A stretch of 64,000 bases of DNA, from the NCBI GenBank assembly GCA_900321035.1, contig ONUH01000002.1:62001-126000 (forward strand). Reading direction: 5' to 3'. Positions 1-8,692 of this stretch are shown here, piece after piece (positions within the stretch are counted from its first letter, which is position 1; every line of letters begins with the position of its first letter). Position numbers and translations under genes: made by a program. The DNA comes from an uncultured Selenomonadales bacterium. Lineage in GTDB: Bacteria > Bacillota > Negativicutes > Selenomonadales > Selenomonadaceae. Below the pieces are notes generated by a model. The model was not told where the DNA came from and did no database searches. It saw nothing but the letters and a program-made list of their open reading frames with translations.

Positions 1-623
1 CCGCGGGCCTCGCAGATTTTCCTGCACCGGGCTATCTCCCCGTCGTCCTCCACATGATCGACCACCGTCAGCACCACGTCCGGCACGTAAGCCTTCGCCC
101 GCTCCGCGAAAGTCAGCATCGCCTCGAAGGACGGCAGGCCGAAGCGGCTCCGGGTCAGTTCCAAATACCGTTCGGCGTTGGACGCGTTCAGGCTGATGGA
201 AATCGTGTCCAGCAGTCCGTCAAAATCCGGCGCCGTATCCCGCCCGAAGTAAAGGTCCGAAAGGCCGTTCGTGTTGAGCCTCGTCTTGACGCCGGGGCGC
301 TCGGCGCGAATCCGGCGCAAAAGGCCCGTCAGAACCTCCAGCCGCATGGTCGGCTCGCCGAAGCCGCAAAAGACGATTTCCTCCGCCTTGTCCCAGGGCA
401 GCATGGAAAGCTCCGCCCAAACATCTTCCTCGGAGGGCTCCTTCTTCAGCCAAAGCGAATGTTCCTCCGCCATTTCCTTCAGCGACCGCAGGCAAAACGT
501 GCAGGCGCAGGTGCATTGATTCGTCAGGTTCACATAAAAGCCGCGCTTTCCCTCCGGGTGCAGCGCAAGGCTCTCCTCGACCGTCACATATTTGCCGCCC
601 GGTTCCACCGCATAGACAATCAT
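1..623 (-). CDS. TatD-associated radical SAM protein (3' part outside window)
   Basis: Radical SAM enzyme; 207 codons are visible and the C-terminus runs off the left edge. The start ATG at 623 opens a reading frame with the cluster motif C37-x3-C41-x2-C44 (NQCTCACTFC) that binds the 4Fe-4S cluster and SAM, followed by the FCGFGEPTMR strand typical of the fold. The N-terminal layout (short strand, then NLTN before the cysteines) resembles the radical SAM proteins found beside TatD nucleases; substrate unknown. It lies 18 bp after the ftsW stop on the same strand, so it is probably co-transcribed. The family call is from motif memory and would be strengthened by a tatD gene just outside the window. 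Confidence 0.8.
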   Translation of the reverse strand, partial: MIVYAVEPGGKYVTVEESLALHPEGKRGFYVNLTNQCTCACTFCLRSLKEMAEEHSLWLKKEPSEEDVWAELSMLPWDKAEEIVFCGFGEPTMRLEVLTGLLRRIRAERPGVKTRLNTNGLSDLYFGRDTAPDFDGLLDTISISLNASNAERYLELTRSRFGLPSFEAMLTFAERAKAYVPDVVLTVVDHVEDDGEIARCRKICEAR

Positions 624-641
624 TTTCCGATCCCTTCCCGT

Positions 642-1844
642 TTATTTGATCCGCCGCAGCCTCGGCCGTTCCGTCCTTTCCGGCTCCGACGGCATCGCGC
701 TCATGACGACTTTTCTTTTTTTCATGCTCCGGATTCCCACGTTGGCCAGCACCCCCACCACGAACATGCTGACAAAGAGCGAGGTGCCGCCGTAGCTGAT
801 GAACGGCAGCGGCACGCCGACGACGGGCAGGCAGCCGGAAATCATCATCAGATTGATGACCGCCTGCATCACGATCAGCATCGTCACGCCGAAGGCCAGC
901 ATCTGCCCCAGCGCGTCCTTGGCGTGGCGCGCGATACGGACGCCGTAATACGCGAAAGCGGCGAACATGAGCAACACCGCCAGGGCGCCTATGAAGCCCG
1001 TCTCCTGGCACCACACGGAAAAAGCGAAGTCGGTATGGGCCTCCGGCAAATAATGGTATTTGCTGACGCCCATGCCCATGCCCATGCCCCAGACGCCGCC
1101 CGAGCCTATGGCCTGCAGAGACTGCACAATCTGGTAGCCCGCACCCTGGGCGTCTCCCCAGGGATCAAACAGCGCCAGGACCCGTTTGAACCGATACGGC
1201 TGGAGAATGCACAGCAGCGCGCCGACTCCCGCGCCTATGGCGAAAAGCTTGAATTTCGTCGTCCTTTTCATATTCGAGCAGACGAGCATCAGCAGCGGGA
1301 CGCCGCTGATGATCAGCGCCGTTCCCATATCCGGCTCCTGCTCCACCAAAACGGCCATCAGGCCGATCAGGTACATCTCGTTGTGAAGGAATTTGCACTG
1401 CATGCCGTGATCGACGCGCCACGCGATGTAGTGCGCCTCCAGGAAAATCGCGGCGGGTTTCGCGAACTCCGCGGGCTGTATCTGCATCGGGCCGAGCGCC
1501 AGCCAGCGCTGCGCCCCGTTGACCTCCACGCCGATAAAAGCCACCGCGATCAGCATCGCGGTCACGAAGAACGCTCCCATCATTCTTCCCTTCATCAATA
1601 TATGGTAATCGACGACAAACCCGATCAAGAAACAGACCAAACCCACGCCCAGGTTCATCCCCTGCTTGCGCAGGAAAAAATACGGGTCGTCGTAATTCGC
1701 CCCCGCCACCACGAAGCTGGAGCTGAACACGTTGAGAGAGCCGACGAGGACCAGGATGATTGTCAGCCCGAGGATGGCCTCGTAATCGCTCACCCAAAAG
1801 CGAAAGGCTCCCCCGTCCCCGTTATGCGCCTCTGTCCGGGCCAT
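642..1844 (-). CDS. ftsW: FtsW/RodA/SpoVE (SEDS) peptidoglycan polymerase
   Basis: SEDS-family membrane glycosyltransferase that polymerises lipid II during division or elongation. 400 aa with about ten hydrophobic segments. Family landmarks: QIQPAEFAK in the first half, EPDMGTALI (normally QPDxGT, holding the catalytic Asp) in the middle, and PFISYGGTS near the C-terminus. A longer frame exists upstream, but the ATG at 1844 follows GGAGGGGAGG and overlaps the preceding exonuclease gene by 23 bp, so it is chosen as start. The C-terminal tail is basic. Whether it serves septation (FtsW) or elongation (RodA) cannot be decided without its PBP partner; the length and PAEFAK motif suit FtsW. Confidence 0.9.
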   Translation of the reverse strand: MARTEAHNGDGGAFRFWVSDYEAILGLTIILVLVGSLNVFSSSFVVAGANYDDPYFFLRKQGMNLGVGLVCFLIGFVVDYHILMKGRMMGAFFVTAMLIAVAFIGVEVNGAQRWLALGPMQIQPAEFAKPAAIFLEAHYIAWRVDHGMQCKFLHNEMYLIGLMAVLVEQEPDMGTALIISGVPLLMLVCSNMKRTTKFKLFAIGAGVGALLCILQPYRFKRVLALFDPWGDAQGAGYQIVQSLQAIGSGGVWGMGMGMGVSKYHYLPEAHTDFAFSVWCQETGFIGALAVLLMFAAFAYYGVRIARHAKDALGQMLAFGVTMLIVMQAVINLMMISGCLPVVGVPLPFISYGGTSLFVSMFVVGVLANVGIRSMKKRKVVMSAMPSEPERTERPRLRRIK

Positions 1845-2976
1845 CGCTGCGCCTCCCCTCCTCCGGTTTCTTCTCCGCCTTGGGCGGTCTGATATACGTT
1901 TCCGCGTACAGCGCGTCCAATTCCTCTTTCTCGTGCATCGGCTCGAAAAAATACCACGGCGCCAGCGGCGCTTTCCCATGCTTCACGATAAAGCCCGGGA
2001 TGTAATGCAGGAACAGCCGGGCGGCGCCCTCCGTATCATAGGAAGCGTCGTGAAATTTATCCTCGCTGAAGGCGAGGCCCGCGTGCTCCATGCAGAGCCG
2101 AAGCGACGGCTCGTTCGCCGTCCCCATGTCGAACCGCACGGCCATTGTCAAATCCACGATATCGCGGTGCAGGACTTCCTGCGGGAACCCGCACCGACGG
2201 AACATGGCCCGCAGGGAAATCAAATCGTTGTGCAGCGCGTTCCCGGCAAAACATCCGCCTTTGGCCAGGAACGCATAGATCTGCTCCGCCGCCTCCGGCT
2301 CGGGAATGCCGTTCTGCCGCAAAAACGCGTCCGTCAGGTGCGTGAGCTCCGCCACATAACGCGAAAGCTTCGGCTTTTGCCGCACATAGAGGGACAGCGT
2401 CTCCGTCTCCACGGTTCCGTCCGGCGACAGGCTGAGCCGCCGCCCGGCAAACTGGATCGGGCGCTCGTAGTTCATCTCCATATCGAATACCGTCACCGGG
2501 AAGCACCGCCGGTACTCGTCCATCGCCGCCTCTTTCGTCACCGGATGGGGCGAGAAACGGTTGGGCAGGAATCGCTTCGGATTCGCCAGATGAAATTTCT
2601 TCAGATGGTCGTACAGCGGCTGCGTCTTTTCGTTCGATTGGAAAACCAGCGCATGCGCCCACTCCTCCGGCGACTGCTTGGCCGCCAGCGCCACGAAGAA
2701 CGCGTCCCCCACGCGGGGAATCCGGGTTTTGCCGCAGACCACGGCCACGGTGGACGCCTTCAGCTCGCCGAATTCCGTCTCGTACGCCCGCTTTTCCGCG
2801 TGAAATCGCGCCGGCGTCCCGGACGCGCGGGGCAAATAAGCCTCCGATTTCAGCAGATAGCGCAAGAGATGCGTATAAAGCCGAAACAACTGCTTCGGCA
2901 GCGGGAACAAGGCCCGTCCCGCAAAGACCAGCGCCGGCTCCGAAAACGCCGCCGCCCGTCCGCGCAGTTCCCCCAT
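1822..2976 (-). CDS. DEDDh-type 3'-5' exonuclease
   Basis: 384 aa. The C-terminal half carries an RNase T/DnaQ-like exonuclease domain: D165-x-E167 in VFDMEMN, D251 in GNALHNDL, and H309...D314 in FHDASYDTEG, which together form the two-metal DEDDh site. The N-terminal 150 residues have no domain I recognise. Start 2976 is preferred because AAGGAGGG lies just upstream; the frame stays open further 5' but without a ribosome site. First gene of a run into ftsW (23 bp overlap) and the radical SAM gene. The substrate (RNA or DNA) cannot be read from sequence. Confidence 0.8.
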   Translation of the reverse strand: MGELRGRAAAFSEPALVFAGRALFPLPKQLFRLYTHLLRYLLKSEAYLPRASGTPARFHAEKRAYETEFGELKASTVAVVCGKTRIPRVGDAFFVALAAKQSPEEWAHALVFQSNEKTQPLYDHLKKFHLANPKRFLPNRFSPHPVTKEAAMDEYRRCFPVTVFDMEMNYERPIQFAGRRLSLSPDGTVETETLSLYVRQKPKLSRYVAELTHLTDAFLRQNGIPEPEAAEQIYAFLAKGGCFAGNALHNDLISLRAMFRRCGFPQEVLHRDIVDLTMAVRFDMGTANEPSLRLCMEHAGLAFSEDKFHDASYDTEGAARLFLHYIPGFIVKHGKAPLAPWYFFEPMHEKEELDALYAETYIRPPKAEKKPEEGRRSDGPDRGA

Positions 2977-3014
2977 ACGCACCCTCCTTCTTTGCTTCCT
3001 CAAATCTCTTCCAT

Positions 3015-3043
3015 AGTTTAGCAGATATGCAACTTTTTTTCCA
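3015..3043 (-). promoter_or_regulatory. Promoter of the exonuclease-ftsW operon
   Basis: On the minus strand TGGAAA (3043-3038), a 17 bp spacer and TAAACT (3020-3015), placing the start of transcription about 30 bp before the ribosome site. The hexamers are weaker than others in the window. Confidence 0.45.
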
Positions 3044-3106
3044 CTTTCCGAAAAGCCGCTGGGAATCCGCCGACGAAATCGGCGCGGCTGAAAAAGCGCG
3101 GGAATA

Positions 3107-3116
3107 ATGTATACAT
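3107..3116. promoter_or_regulatory. Palindrome ATGTATACAT upstream of the glutamate synthase promoter
   Basis: Perfect 10 bp palindrome (12 bp with flanking A/T) ending 12 bp before the -35 box. The identical palindrome lies 10 bp before the -35 of the amt promoter (17667-17676), suggesting a shared activator or repressor site. Binding protein unknown. Confidence 0.45.
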
Positions 3117-3128
3117 TCCTTTTCCGCA

Positions 3129-3157
3129 TGGACAAAGAAAAAAACGCGTGCTATACT
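3129..3157 (+). promoter_or_regulatory. Promoter of the glutamate synthase operon
   Basis: TGGACA (3129-3134), 17 bp, TATACT (3152-3157). The same hexamers and spacing occur upstream of sdaAB. The transcript would begin near 3163, directly before the attenuator hairpin. Confidence 0.7.
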
Positions 3158-3177
3158 GCCCATGAAAAAAAAATCAA

Positions 3178-3240
3178 ACGGCAATGGAGCCTTGCGGCGC
3201 CGGAGCGATTTTCGTTCCGGCGCTGCGGGGCTTTTTGTGT
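3178..3240 (+). promoter_or_regulatory. ANTAR-type attenuator: hexaloop hairpin overlapping an intrinsic terminator
   Basis: Hairpin GGC-[AATGGA]-GCC at 3180-3191 has a six-base loop with A at position 1 and G at position 4, the signature bound by ANTAR domains. Its 3' arm (GCC, 3189-3191) is also the first part of the long 5' arm of a terminator (3189-3207 with 3213-3231), followed by CTTTTTG. The two structures exclude each other, so binding to the hairpin would allow read-through into the glutamate synthase genes. The stem is short (three pairs, extendable by CAA/TTG across a bulge) and I see no upstream first hairpin, unlike the classical dual-hairpin targets. Confidence 0.6.
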
Positions 3241-3246
3241 TTTTTG

Positions 3247-3375
3247 ATCTCAGTCAGGATTGTATTCCTACTGAGATTTATGGGACGGCATTTGCGCCAA
3301 AGGCGCAAATGCAGCCTGCAAAGCAGGCGTATCTCAGTTCAAAATTCTATTTCACTTAAAATTTTGGCCTGAGAT
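3247..3375. repeat. Palindromic intergenic element with ATCTCAG/CTGAGAT ends
   Basis: Begins ATCTCAG and ends CTGAGAT. Inside are three nested hairpins: ATCTCAGT...ACTGAGAT (3247-3277), GCATTTGCGCC/GGCGCAAATGC (about 3288-3312) and GCCTGC/GCAGGC just after. It sits between the attenuator and the first glutamate synthase gene, within the untranslated leader. Looks like a REP/MITE-type insertion. Confidence 0.5.
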
Positions 3376-3397
3376 TGAATCAAAGGGGGAATGAATG

Positions 3398-4498
3398 ATG
3401 TGCCGGATCGGGGCTATCAAGAGCAAGAATCCCGTGCAGCCGTCCATGGCGCTCCGTCTCATGCTGCCGCAGCAGGAGGGTCATGACAATTCGGGATTCG
3501 CAATGGTGATGCAGGATCTTTACGGGGTATTCGGGCTATACAAGGACAAGCCGCTACTTTCCATGGCCTGCACGCAGCAGGGCGGACATCTTGTCGAAGA
3601 ATATATGGACGCCCACCGCTTCGTGAAGATGTCGGAGTGGCTGCCCGTGCCGGACAAGCGTAAGGGGCTGAACATCCAGACGATGCCCTATTATATCTTC
3701 CGTACCTACGATTACCCGGAATACGTGACGGATCCGGACGAGCGGGAGGCGCTGCTCCTCGATACGCGGCTCGCGCTGCGCCAGATGCTTACGGAGACTG
3801 GACAGGGCTATATCTATTCGTTCTGGCCGGACGTGCTGACGCTGAAAGAGGTCGGCGACCCCATGGACATAGCCACCTATTTCCACCTTTGGGACGACAA
3901 CGGCTGCCTCGTCGCGAAGAATATCATCGTGCAGAGCCGCCAGAATACGAATTACGAAATCATCCGCTACGCGGCGCACCCGTTCTTCCTGCAAGGCTAC
4001 ACGCTCTGCGCCAACGGCGAGAACACCTTCTACACGAAGAACAAAGAATTCCAGAGTTCTCTCTTCCGCGGCTATATCGGCTTCGAGTCGGACTCGCAGA
4101 CATTTCTTTACACGCTCCATTACGTGCTGCATGAGCTGAAATGGCCGATTCCATATTACAAGCACGTGATCACGCCGCTACCTTTCTCGGAGATCGAGCA
4201 TCGCGAGGACAAAGACGTATTGCTCTCCATCCGTCAATCGCTGGCGCATCTGGAAATCAACGGGCCGAATACGATCATCGCAGGGCTGCCCGACGGGCGC
4301 ATGATGACCTGCTGCGACTCGAAGAAGCTGCGCCCGGTAGTGGTAGGCGGCGACGAAAACACCGTCGCGATCGCGTCCGAGGTATGCGGCATCAACGAAA
4401 TACTGCCGGACCGCGACACGTCGAAGGATATCTACCCGGATGAGCGGGAGATCGTTGTGATCGACAACGACCTGGAGGTGAAGAGATGGAAACAGTAA
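3398..4498 (+). CDS. Glutamate synthase, class-II glutamine amidotransferase subunit
   Basis: 366 aa; corresponds to the N-terminal amidotransferase domain of GltB encoded as a separate protein, as in archaeal-type glutamate synthases. It releases ammonia from glutamine for the synthase subunit downstream. Two ATGs are adjacent (3395 and 3398). The second gives Met-Cys-Arg-Ile-Gly, so removal of Met exposes the Cys nucleophile at the N-terminus, as this family requires; GGGGGA lies a suitable distance upstream of it. The HDNSGFA segment matches the class-II fold. Overlaps the next gene by 13 bp. Confidence 0.85.
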   Translation: MCRIGAIKSKNPVQPSMALRLMLPQQEGHDNSGFAMVMQDLYGVFGLYKDKPLLSMACTQQGGHLVEEYMDAHRFVKMSEWLPVPDKRKGLNIQTMPYYIFRTYDYPEYVTDPDEREALLLDTRLALRQMLTETGQGYIYSFWPDVLTLKEVGDPMDIATYFHLWDDNGCLVAKNIIVQSRQNTNYEIIRYAAHPFFLQGYTLCANGENTFYTKNKEFQSSLFRGYIGFESDSQTFLYTLHYVLHELKWPIPYYKHVITPLPFSEIEHREDKDVLLSIRQSLAHLEINGPNTIIAGLPDGRMMTCCDSKKLRPVVVGGDENTVAIASEVCGINEILPDRDTSKDIYPDEREIVVIDNDLEVKRWKQ

Positions 4499-6117
4499 AG
4501 GTGCAAGACGTCGCGGTGGACGATCTGCCGTGGACAATCGAATACCATTCAGAGCGCTGCACGCTTTGCGGAAGCTGTCTCGCAAGCTGCACCTTCGGCG
4601 CGATCAAGCCCGTGGTGCGGCGTCAGTCCGTGACGGTATCCGAGGGCAACCAACCGAAGCCGGCGCACCGCCAGATCGCGAGAACGATCATCGAGCAAGT
4701 GGCGAGCTTTGCCAACGCCTGCCGGGGCTGCGGCATGTGCGAGCGCGTCTGCCCGAACCATGCCATTCGCCCCGTGCGGAACCCGGACAACCGCCGCACG
4801 CTCCTTTCCCGCGACAGCGGCCCCATCAAGCGCGGCGGACGCACGAACCTGAACGCACAGCGCACGCTAGACAAGATCATCGTCGGGCGCATTTCCCAGA
4901 TGACCGACCCGTCGCTGGACGCCCAGCGTCATACCTTCGATATGCGCGCGCCGCTGGGACGTGTGCTTTCGGCGCGGGAGCTGCCTTTCTCGATGACGGA
5001 CGGGCATATCACGATGACGCATAAAGCGCCGCCCGTGCGCTGGATCTATCCGCTGATTTTCTCCGATATGTCCATCGGCGCGCTCTCGACCCGCGCATGG
5101 GAAGCCGTGGCGATGGCGACGGCTTACCTCAACGAGCGCTGCAACATTCCAATCCGCATGAGCTCCGGCGAGGGCGGTATGCCCGTGAAGCTCCTGGAAT
5201 CGGAGCACCTGAAATATTTCATCATCCAGATCGCCTCCGGCCATTTCGGCTGGAACCGTATCGTGAAAGCGCTGCCGCGCATGAAGGTCGACCCCGCCGC
5301 TATATTGATCAAGATCGGTCAGGGCGCAAAACCGGGCGACGGCGGGCTTCTGCAGGCGGAGAAAGTCGCGCCCCACGTGCAGGCCATCCGCGGCGTGCCG
5401 AAGGCGACGCTCTCCTCGCCGCCGAATCATCAGGGTCTTTATTCCATCGAGGAATCCGTGCAGAAGATGCACCTTTCGCTGAACGCGGCCTTCGGTTTCC
5501 GCGTGCCGGTAGCCATCAAGTGCGCGGCATCCTCGACCTCCGTTTCCGTTTACAACAATCTGCTCCGCGATCCGTACAAGATCTGCGGCGGCCTCTTCCT
5601 CGACGGCATCCAGGGCGGCACGGGCGCGGCCAACGAAGTGTCCCTCGACCATACGGGCCATCCGATCGTGTCGAAGATTCGCGACTGCTATCTCGCGGCT
5701 GTGCGGCAGGGACTGCAGGGACAGATTCCGCTGTACGGCGGCGGCGGCATCGGTCTGACGGGAAACGCGGCCGCCGACGCCTTCAAGATGATCTGCCTCG
5801 GCGCCAACGGCGTTTTCTGCGGCAAGATCTTGATCCAGCTCTTAGGCTGCGTCGGCAACGAGCACGGGCGCTGCAATTCCTGCAATACGGGCAAGTGCCC
5901 GACGGGCATCTGCACGCAGGATCCGCGCCTCGTCAAGCGACTCGACGTGGACCGCGGCGCGCAGAAGATCGTCGATTACGTGCTGGCCTTCGACTCTGAG
6001 ATGAAAAAGCTGATGGCGCCTATCGGCAACTCGTCGCTGCCCGTGGGGCGGAGCGACGCGCTGGTCTCGACGGACAAGGCGATTGCGGACAAGCTGGGAA
6101 TACAGTACGTATGTTGA
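4486..6117 (+). CDS. Glutamate synthase, FMN/FeS synthase subunit with N-terminal ferredoxin domain
   Basis: 543 aa. Residues about 25-95 carry two 4Fe-4S motifs (CTLCGSCLASC and CRGCGMCERVC). The rest is the GltB central/FMN synthase domain, with GEGGMP, KIGQGAKPGDGG and DGIQGGTGAA, and near residue 455 the cysteines for a 3Fe-4S cluster (CNSCNTGKCPTGICTQDP). It converts 2-oxoglutarate plus ammonia to glutamate. As in archaeal-type enzymes, the amidotransferase and GXGXG parts are on neighbouring genes. Translationally coupled to the upstream subunit. Confidence 0.9.
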   Translation: METVKVQDVAVDDLPWTIEYHSERCTLCGSCLASCTFGAIKPVVRRQSVTVSEGNQPKPAHRQIARTIIEQVASFANACRGCGMCERVCPNHAIRPVRNPDNRRTLLSRDSGPIKRGGRTNLNAQRTLDKIIVGRISQMTDPSLDAQRHTFDMRAPLGRVLSARELPFSMTDGHITMTHKAPPVRWIYPLIFSDMSIGALSTRAWEAVAMATAYLNERCNIPIRMSSGEGGMPVKLLESEHLKYFIIQIASGHFGWNRIVKALPRMKVDPAAILIKIGQGAKPGDGGLLQAEKVAPHVQAIRGVPKATLSSPPNHQGLYSIEESVQKMHLSLNAAFGFRVPVAIKCAASSTSVSVYNNLLRDPYKICGGLFLDGIQGGTGAANEVSLDHTGHPIVSKIRDCYLAAVRQGLQGQIPLYGGGGIGLTGNAAADAFKMICLGANGVFCGKILIQLLGCVGNEHGRCNSCNTGKCPTGICTQDPRLVKRLDVDRGAQKIVDYVLAFDSEMKKLMAPIGNSSLPVGRSDALVSTDKAIADKLGIQYVC

Positions 6118-6119
6118 TA

Positions 6120-6196
6120 GTGTGGAGTGTGGAGAGTGAAGAGTGGAGATAAAAAAGGTAATATCTTCACTCTCCACTCTTAACTCTTCACTCTGC
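6120..6196. repeat. Heptamer (GAGTGAA-type) repeat hairpin, copy 1
   Basis: Runs of GAGTGAA/GAGTGGA followed, after an A/T-rich loop, by the complementary CACTCTTCACTC series, giving a strong hairpin between two glutamate synthase genes. The same heptamers occur at about 34540, 36208 and 56800. Confidence 0.75.
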
Positions 6197-6243
6197 TTGT
6201 TTCACTTCTTTGCTTGTTAGAATATCGACAGGAGGATACCACC

Positions 6244-8589
6244 ATGCTTAAAATAGACACCCTTACCGGCCATGAGCGCATGTCCACCCAAGACCTTTTG
6301 CTCGCGGTGGAAAAGGCGGTGCAGGAGGGCGAAACGGAGTTTGAGATTATCGCCTCGGGTCAGCACGACATCGGCGGGCCGCTATGGCACCCCGAAGGGA
6401 AAAAGCTCGTCTTCCATGTGACGAACCCCGGCCAGCGCGTCGGCTCCATGTGCCTCGACAACACGGAGATCGTCGTGGACGGGCCGGCCTCCGCCGACGT
6501 GGGCTGGCTGAACGTCGGCGGTCTTATCACCGTGCGCGGCGACGCGGGCGACACGGCGGGCCACTGCTCGGCAGGCGGCCGGATTTATATCGGCGGGCGC
6601 GGCGGTACGCGCACCGGTTCTCTGATGAAGCACGATCCGCTCTACGATGAGCCGGAGCTCTGGGTGCTCAAGAACGTCGGCAGCTTCTCTTTCGAGTTCA
6701 TGGGCGGCGGACGCGCGGTAGTCTGCGGCTGGGACAGCGAGGGCTTTGATTCGGTGCTCGGCGAGCGCCCCTGCGTCGGCATGGTGGGCGGCGTCGTCTA
6801 TGTGCGCGGCCCGATTTCCGACGATTATCCGGAAGACATCCGCTGCCTCGCCCTGGATAAAGACGACGTCGCTTTCCTTGAAAACGGCATGAAGAATTTC
6901 CTCGCCGCCATTGAAAAGCCGGAGCTCCTGGCGGAGCTTTCCGACTGGAGCGTCTGGAAGAAACTGCGCCCGCTGACCTTCGAGGAAAAGCAGCCGAAGC
7001 CGCTGCCGGACCTGGCGGCCTACCGGATGCAGGACTGGATCCGAGGCGGCTTGTTCAGCGACGTGGCGATGGACGACTTCACCGTGCTGAACACGGTGAA
7101 TCGCGGCCTTTACCGCCTGCGCGTGCCGTCCTGGGACAATGCGAAATACGCCGCGCCCTGTGAATTCTCCTGTCCGACGGGTATCCCCACCCAGCGCCGC
7201 CTTGCGCTCCTGCGGGACGGAAAGGTGGAGGAAGCGCTGCGCCTCGTGCTGGAATATACGCCGTTCCCCGGCTCCGTCTGCGGAACGCTTTGCCCGAATC
7301 CCTGCATGGAGGGCTGCACCCGCAGCACCATCGACGAAGCAATCCAGATCGGCGCGCTGGGCTTCAAGTCCGCCTATACAAACGTCGACCCGCCGGCGGA
7401 GCGCACAGGAAAATCCGTCGCCATTATCGGCGGCGGCGTTGCGGGACTTTCCGCAGCTTGGCAGCTTGCCCGGCGCGGCCATACGGTCACGGTTTATGAC
7501 GACGCGGCGGAAATCGGCGGCAAGCTGGCGCAGGTCATTCCCCGCGCACGAATGCCCCACCAGCTTTTGGAATTGGAACTGAAGCGCATCGAGGGCGTCG
7601 GCGTGAAGTTCGTCACCTCCTGCCGCGTGGACCGCGATAAATTCGACCAGCTCCGCAAAGAAAACGACGCCGTGCTGGTGGCTACGGGCGGACACAAGCC
7701 GCGCTTCTTCCCATGGGAAGGCACGGAGCTTTTGACCATGGGCCTCGACTATCTGAAAGCCATCAATCGCGGCGAGAAGCCGCCCACGGGCAAGACCGTC
7801 CTCGTCATCGGCGGCGGCAATTCCGGCATGGACGTGGCCACCAGCGCCTACGAGCAAGGAGCGGAAAACGTCATCGTCGTGGACGTGATGAAACCCGCCG
7901 CGTTCCAGAAGGAAATCGACCGCCTCGAAGCCTTCGGCGGCAAAATCGTCTGGCCCTTCGTGACGAAGAAAATCGCGACGGAAGGCGTCTATTCCGACGA
8001 CGGCCGCTTCATCGCTGCGGATCAGGTCATCGTCTCCATCGGCGAGGCGCCGATTCTCGACTACCTGCCCGACGATCCTTCGATTCAAAAATTCCGGGGC
8101 GACTGGCTCGTGCCTTCGCTGGAAAAGATGATCCTGCCCGGCGTCTTCGCGGCGGGCGACGTAACGAAGCCGGGACGGCTGACCGACGCCATCGGCGACG
8201 CGCGGCGCACTGCCGTCGCCATCGACCAGTACCTGCGCGGCGAAAAGATCACGCCCGTCCTCACGAAGGAACGGATTCCCGCCGAGCGTCTCTCGAAGGC
8301 CTACTTCGAGAAGTGCCACCACTGCGACCTGCCGGATGCAGGTGAGGAACACACGCGCTGCGTCTCCTGCGGCACCTGCCGCGACTGCCGCATGTGCGTC
8401 AATTCCTGCCCGGAGAAGGCAATCACGCGTATCGACGACGAAAACGGCGGCTGGGAATACGTCTCCGACCCGACGAAGTGCATCGGCTGCGGCATCTGCG
8501 CGGGCGTCTGCCCCTGCGGCATCTGGAGCCTGAAAGACAACCCCGAGCCGATCGAGATGTACCGCACCTATGAGAAGAGCGGCGCGTGA
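6244..8589 (+). CDS. Fused GXGXG (GltB domain 3) - GltD reductase - ferredoxin protein
   Basis: 781 aa with three modules. Residues 1 to about 240 form the GXGXG beta-helix of glutamate synthase (GGRIYIGGRGG, DEPELWVLKN). Residues about 300-690 are the GltD-type reductase: FeS cysteines (CEFSCPTGI, CGTLCPNPCMEGC), FAD motif IIGGGVAGLSAA near 394, and NADPH motif VIGGGNSGMD near 520. Residues about 690-780 hold further Cys clusters ending with a 2x4Fe-4S ferredoxin (CRMCVNSCPEKAI, CIGCGICAGVCPCG). Start 6244 follows AGGAGG with 8 bp spacing. It probably carries electrons from NAD(P)H or ferredoxin to the synthase subunit. The fusion of GltB-3 to GltD is the unusual part. Confidence 0.88.
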   Translation: MLKIDTLTGHERMSTQDLLLAVEKAVQEGETEFEIIASGQHDIGGPLWHPEGKKLVFHVTNPGQRVGSMCLDNTEIVVDGPASADVGWLNVGGLITVRGDAGDTAGHCSAGGRIYIGGRGGTRTGSLMKHDPLYDEPELWVLKNVGSFSFEFMGGGRAVVCGWDSEGFDSVLGERPCVGMVGGVVYVRGPISDDYPEDIRCLALDKDDVAFLENGMKNFLAAIEKPELLAELSDWSVWKKLRPLTFEEKQPKPLPDLAAYRMQDWIRGGLFSDVAMDDFTVLNTVNRGLYRLRVPSWDNAKYAAPCEFSCPTGIPTQRRLALLRDGKVEEALRLVLEYTPFPGSVCGTLCPNPCMEGCTRSTIDEAIQIGALGFKSAYTNVDPPAERTGKSVAIIGGGVAGLSAAWQLARRGHTVTVYDDAAEIGGKLAQVIPRARMPHQLLELELKRIEGVGVKFVTSCRVDRDKFDQLRKENDAVLVATGGHKPRFFPWEGTELLTMGLDYLKAINRGEKPPTGKTVLVIGGGNSGMDVATSAYEQGAENVIVVDVMKPAAFQKEIDRLEAFGGKIVWPFVTKKIATEGVYSDDGRFIAADQVIVSIGEAPILDYLPDDPSIQKFRGDWLVPSLEKMILPGVFAAGDVTKPGRLTDAIGDARRTAVAIDQYLRGEKITPVLTKERIPAERLSKAYFEKCHHCDLPDAGEEHTRCVSCGTCRDCRMCVNSCPEKAITRIDDENGGWEYVSDPTKCIGCGICAGVCPCGIWSLKDNPEPIEMYRTYEKSGA

Positions 8590-8692
8590 AGCGTGGCGTT
8601 CTGATAAAAATATTGTATTTTTTAAGAAGCAAGGTAGAGCATAAACGAATTTTGTGTTATAAAAGTATCGTAAGAGAAAGGGGGCTGGAGAC

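Noticed and set aside
54-1892. A 612-codon open frame on the plus strand
   Set aside because: Antisense to the radical SAM and ftsW genes; composition is Arg/His-rich shadow of GC-rich coding, no motifs.
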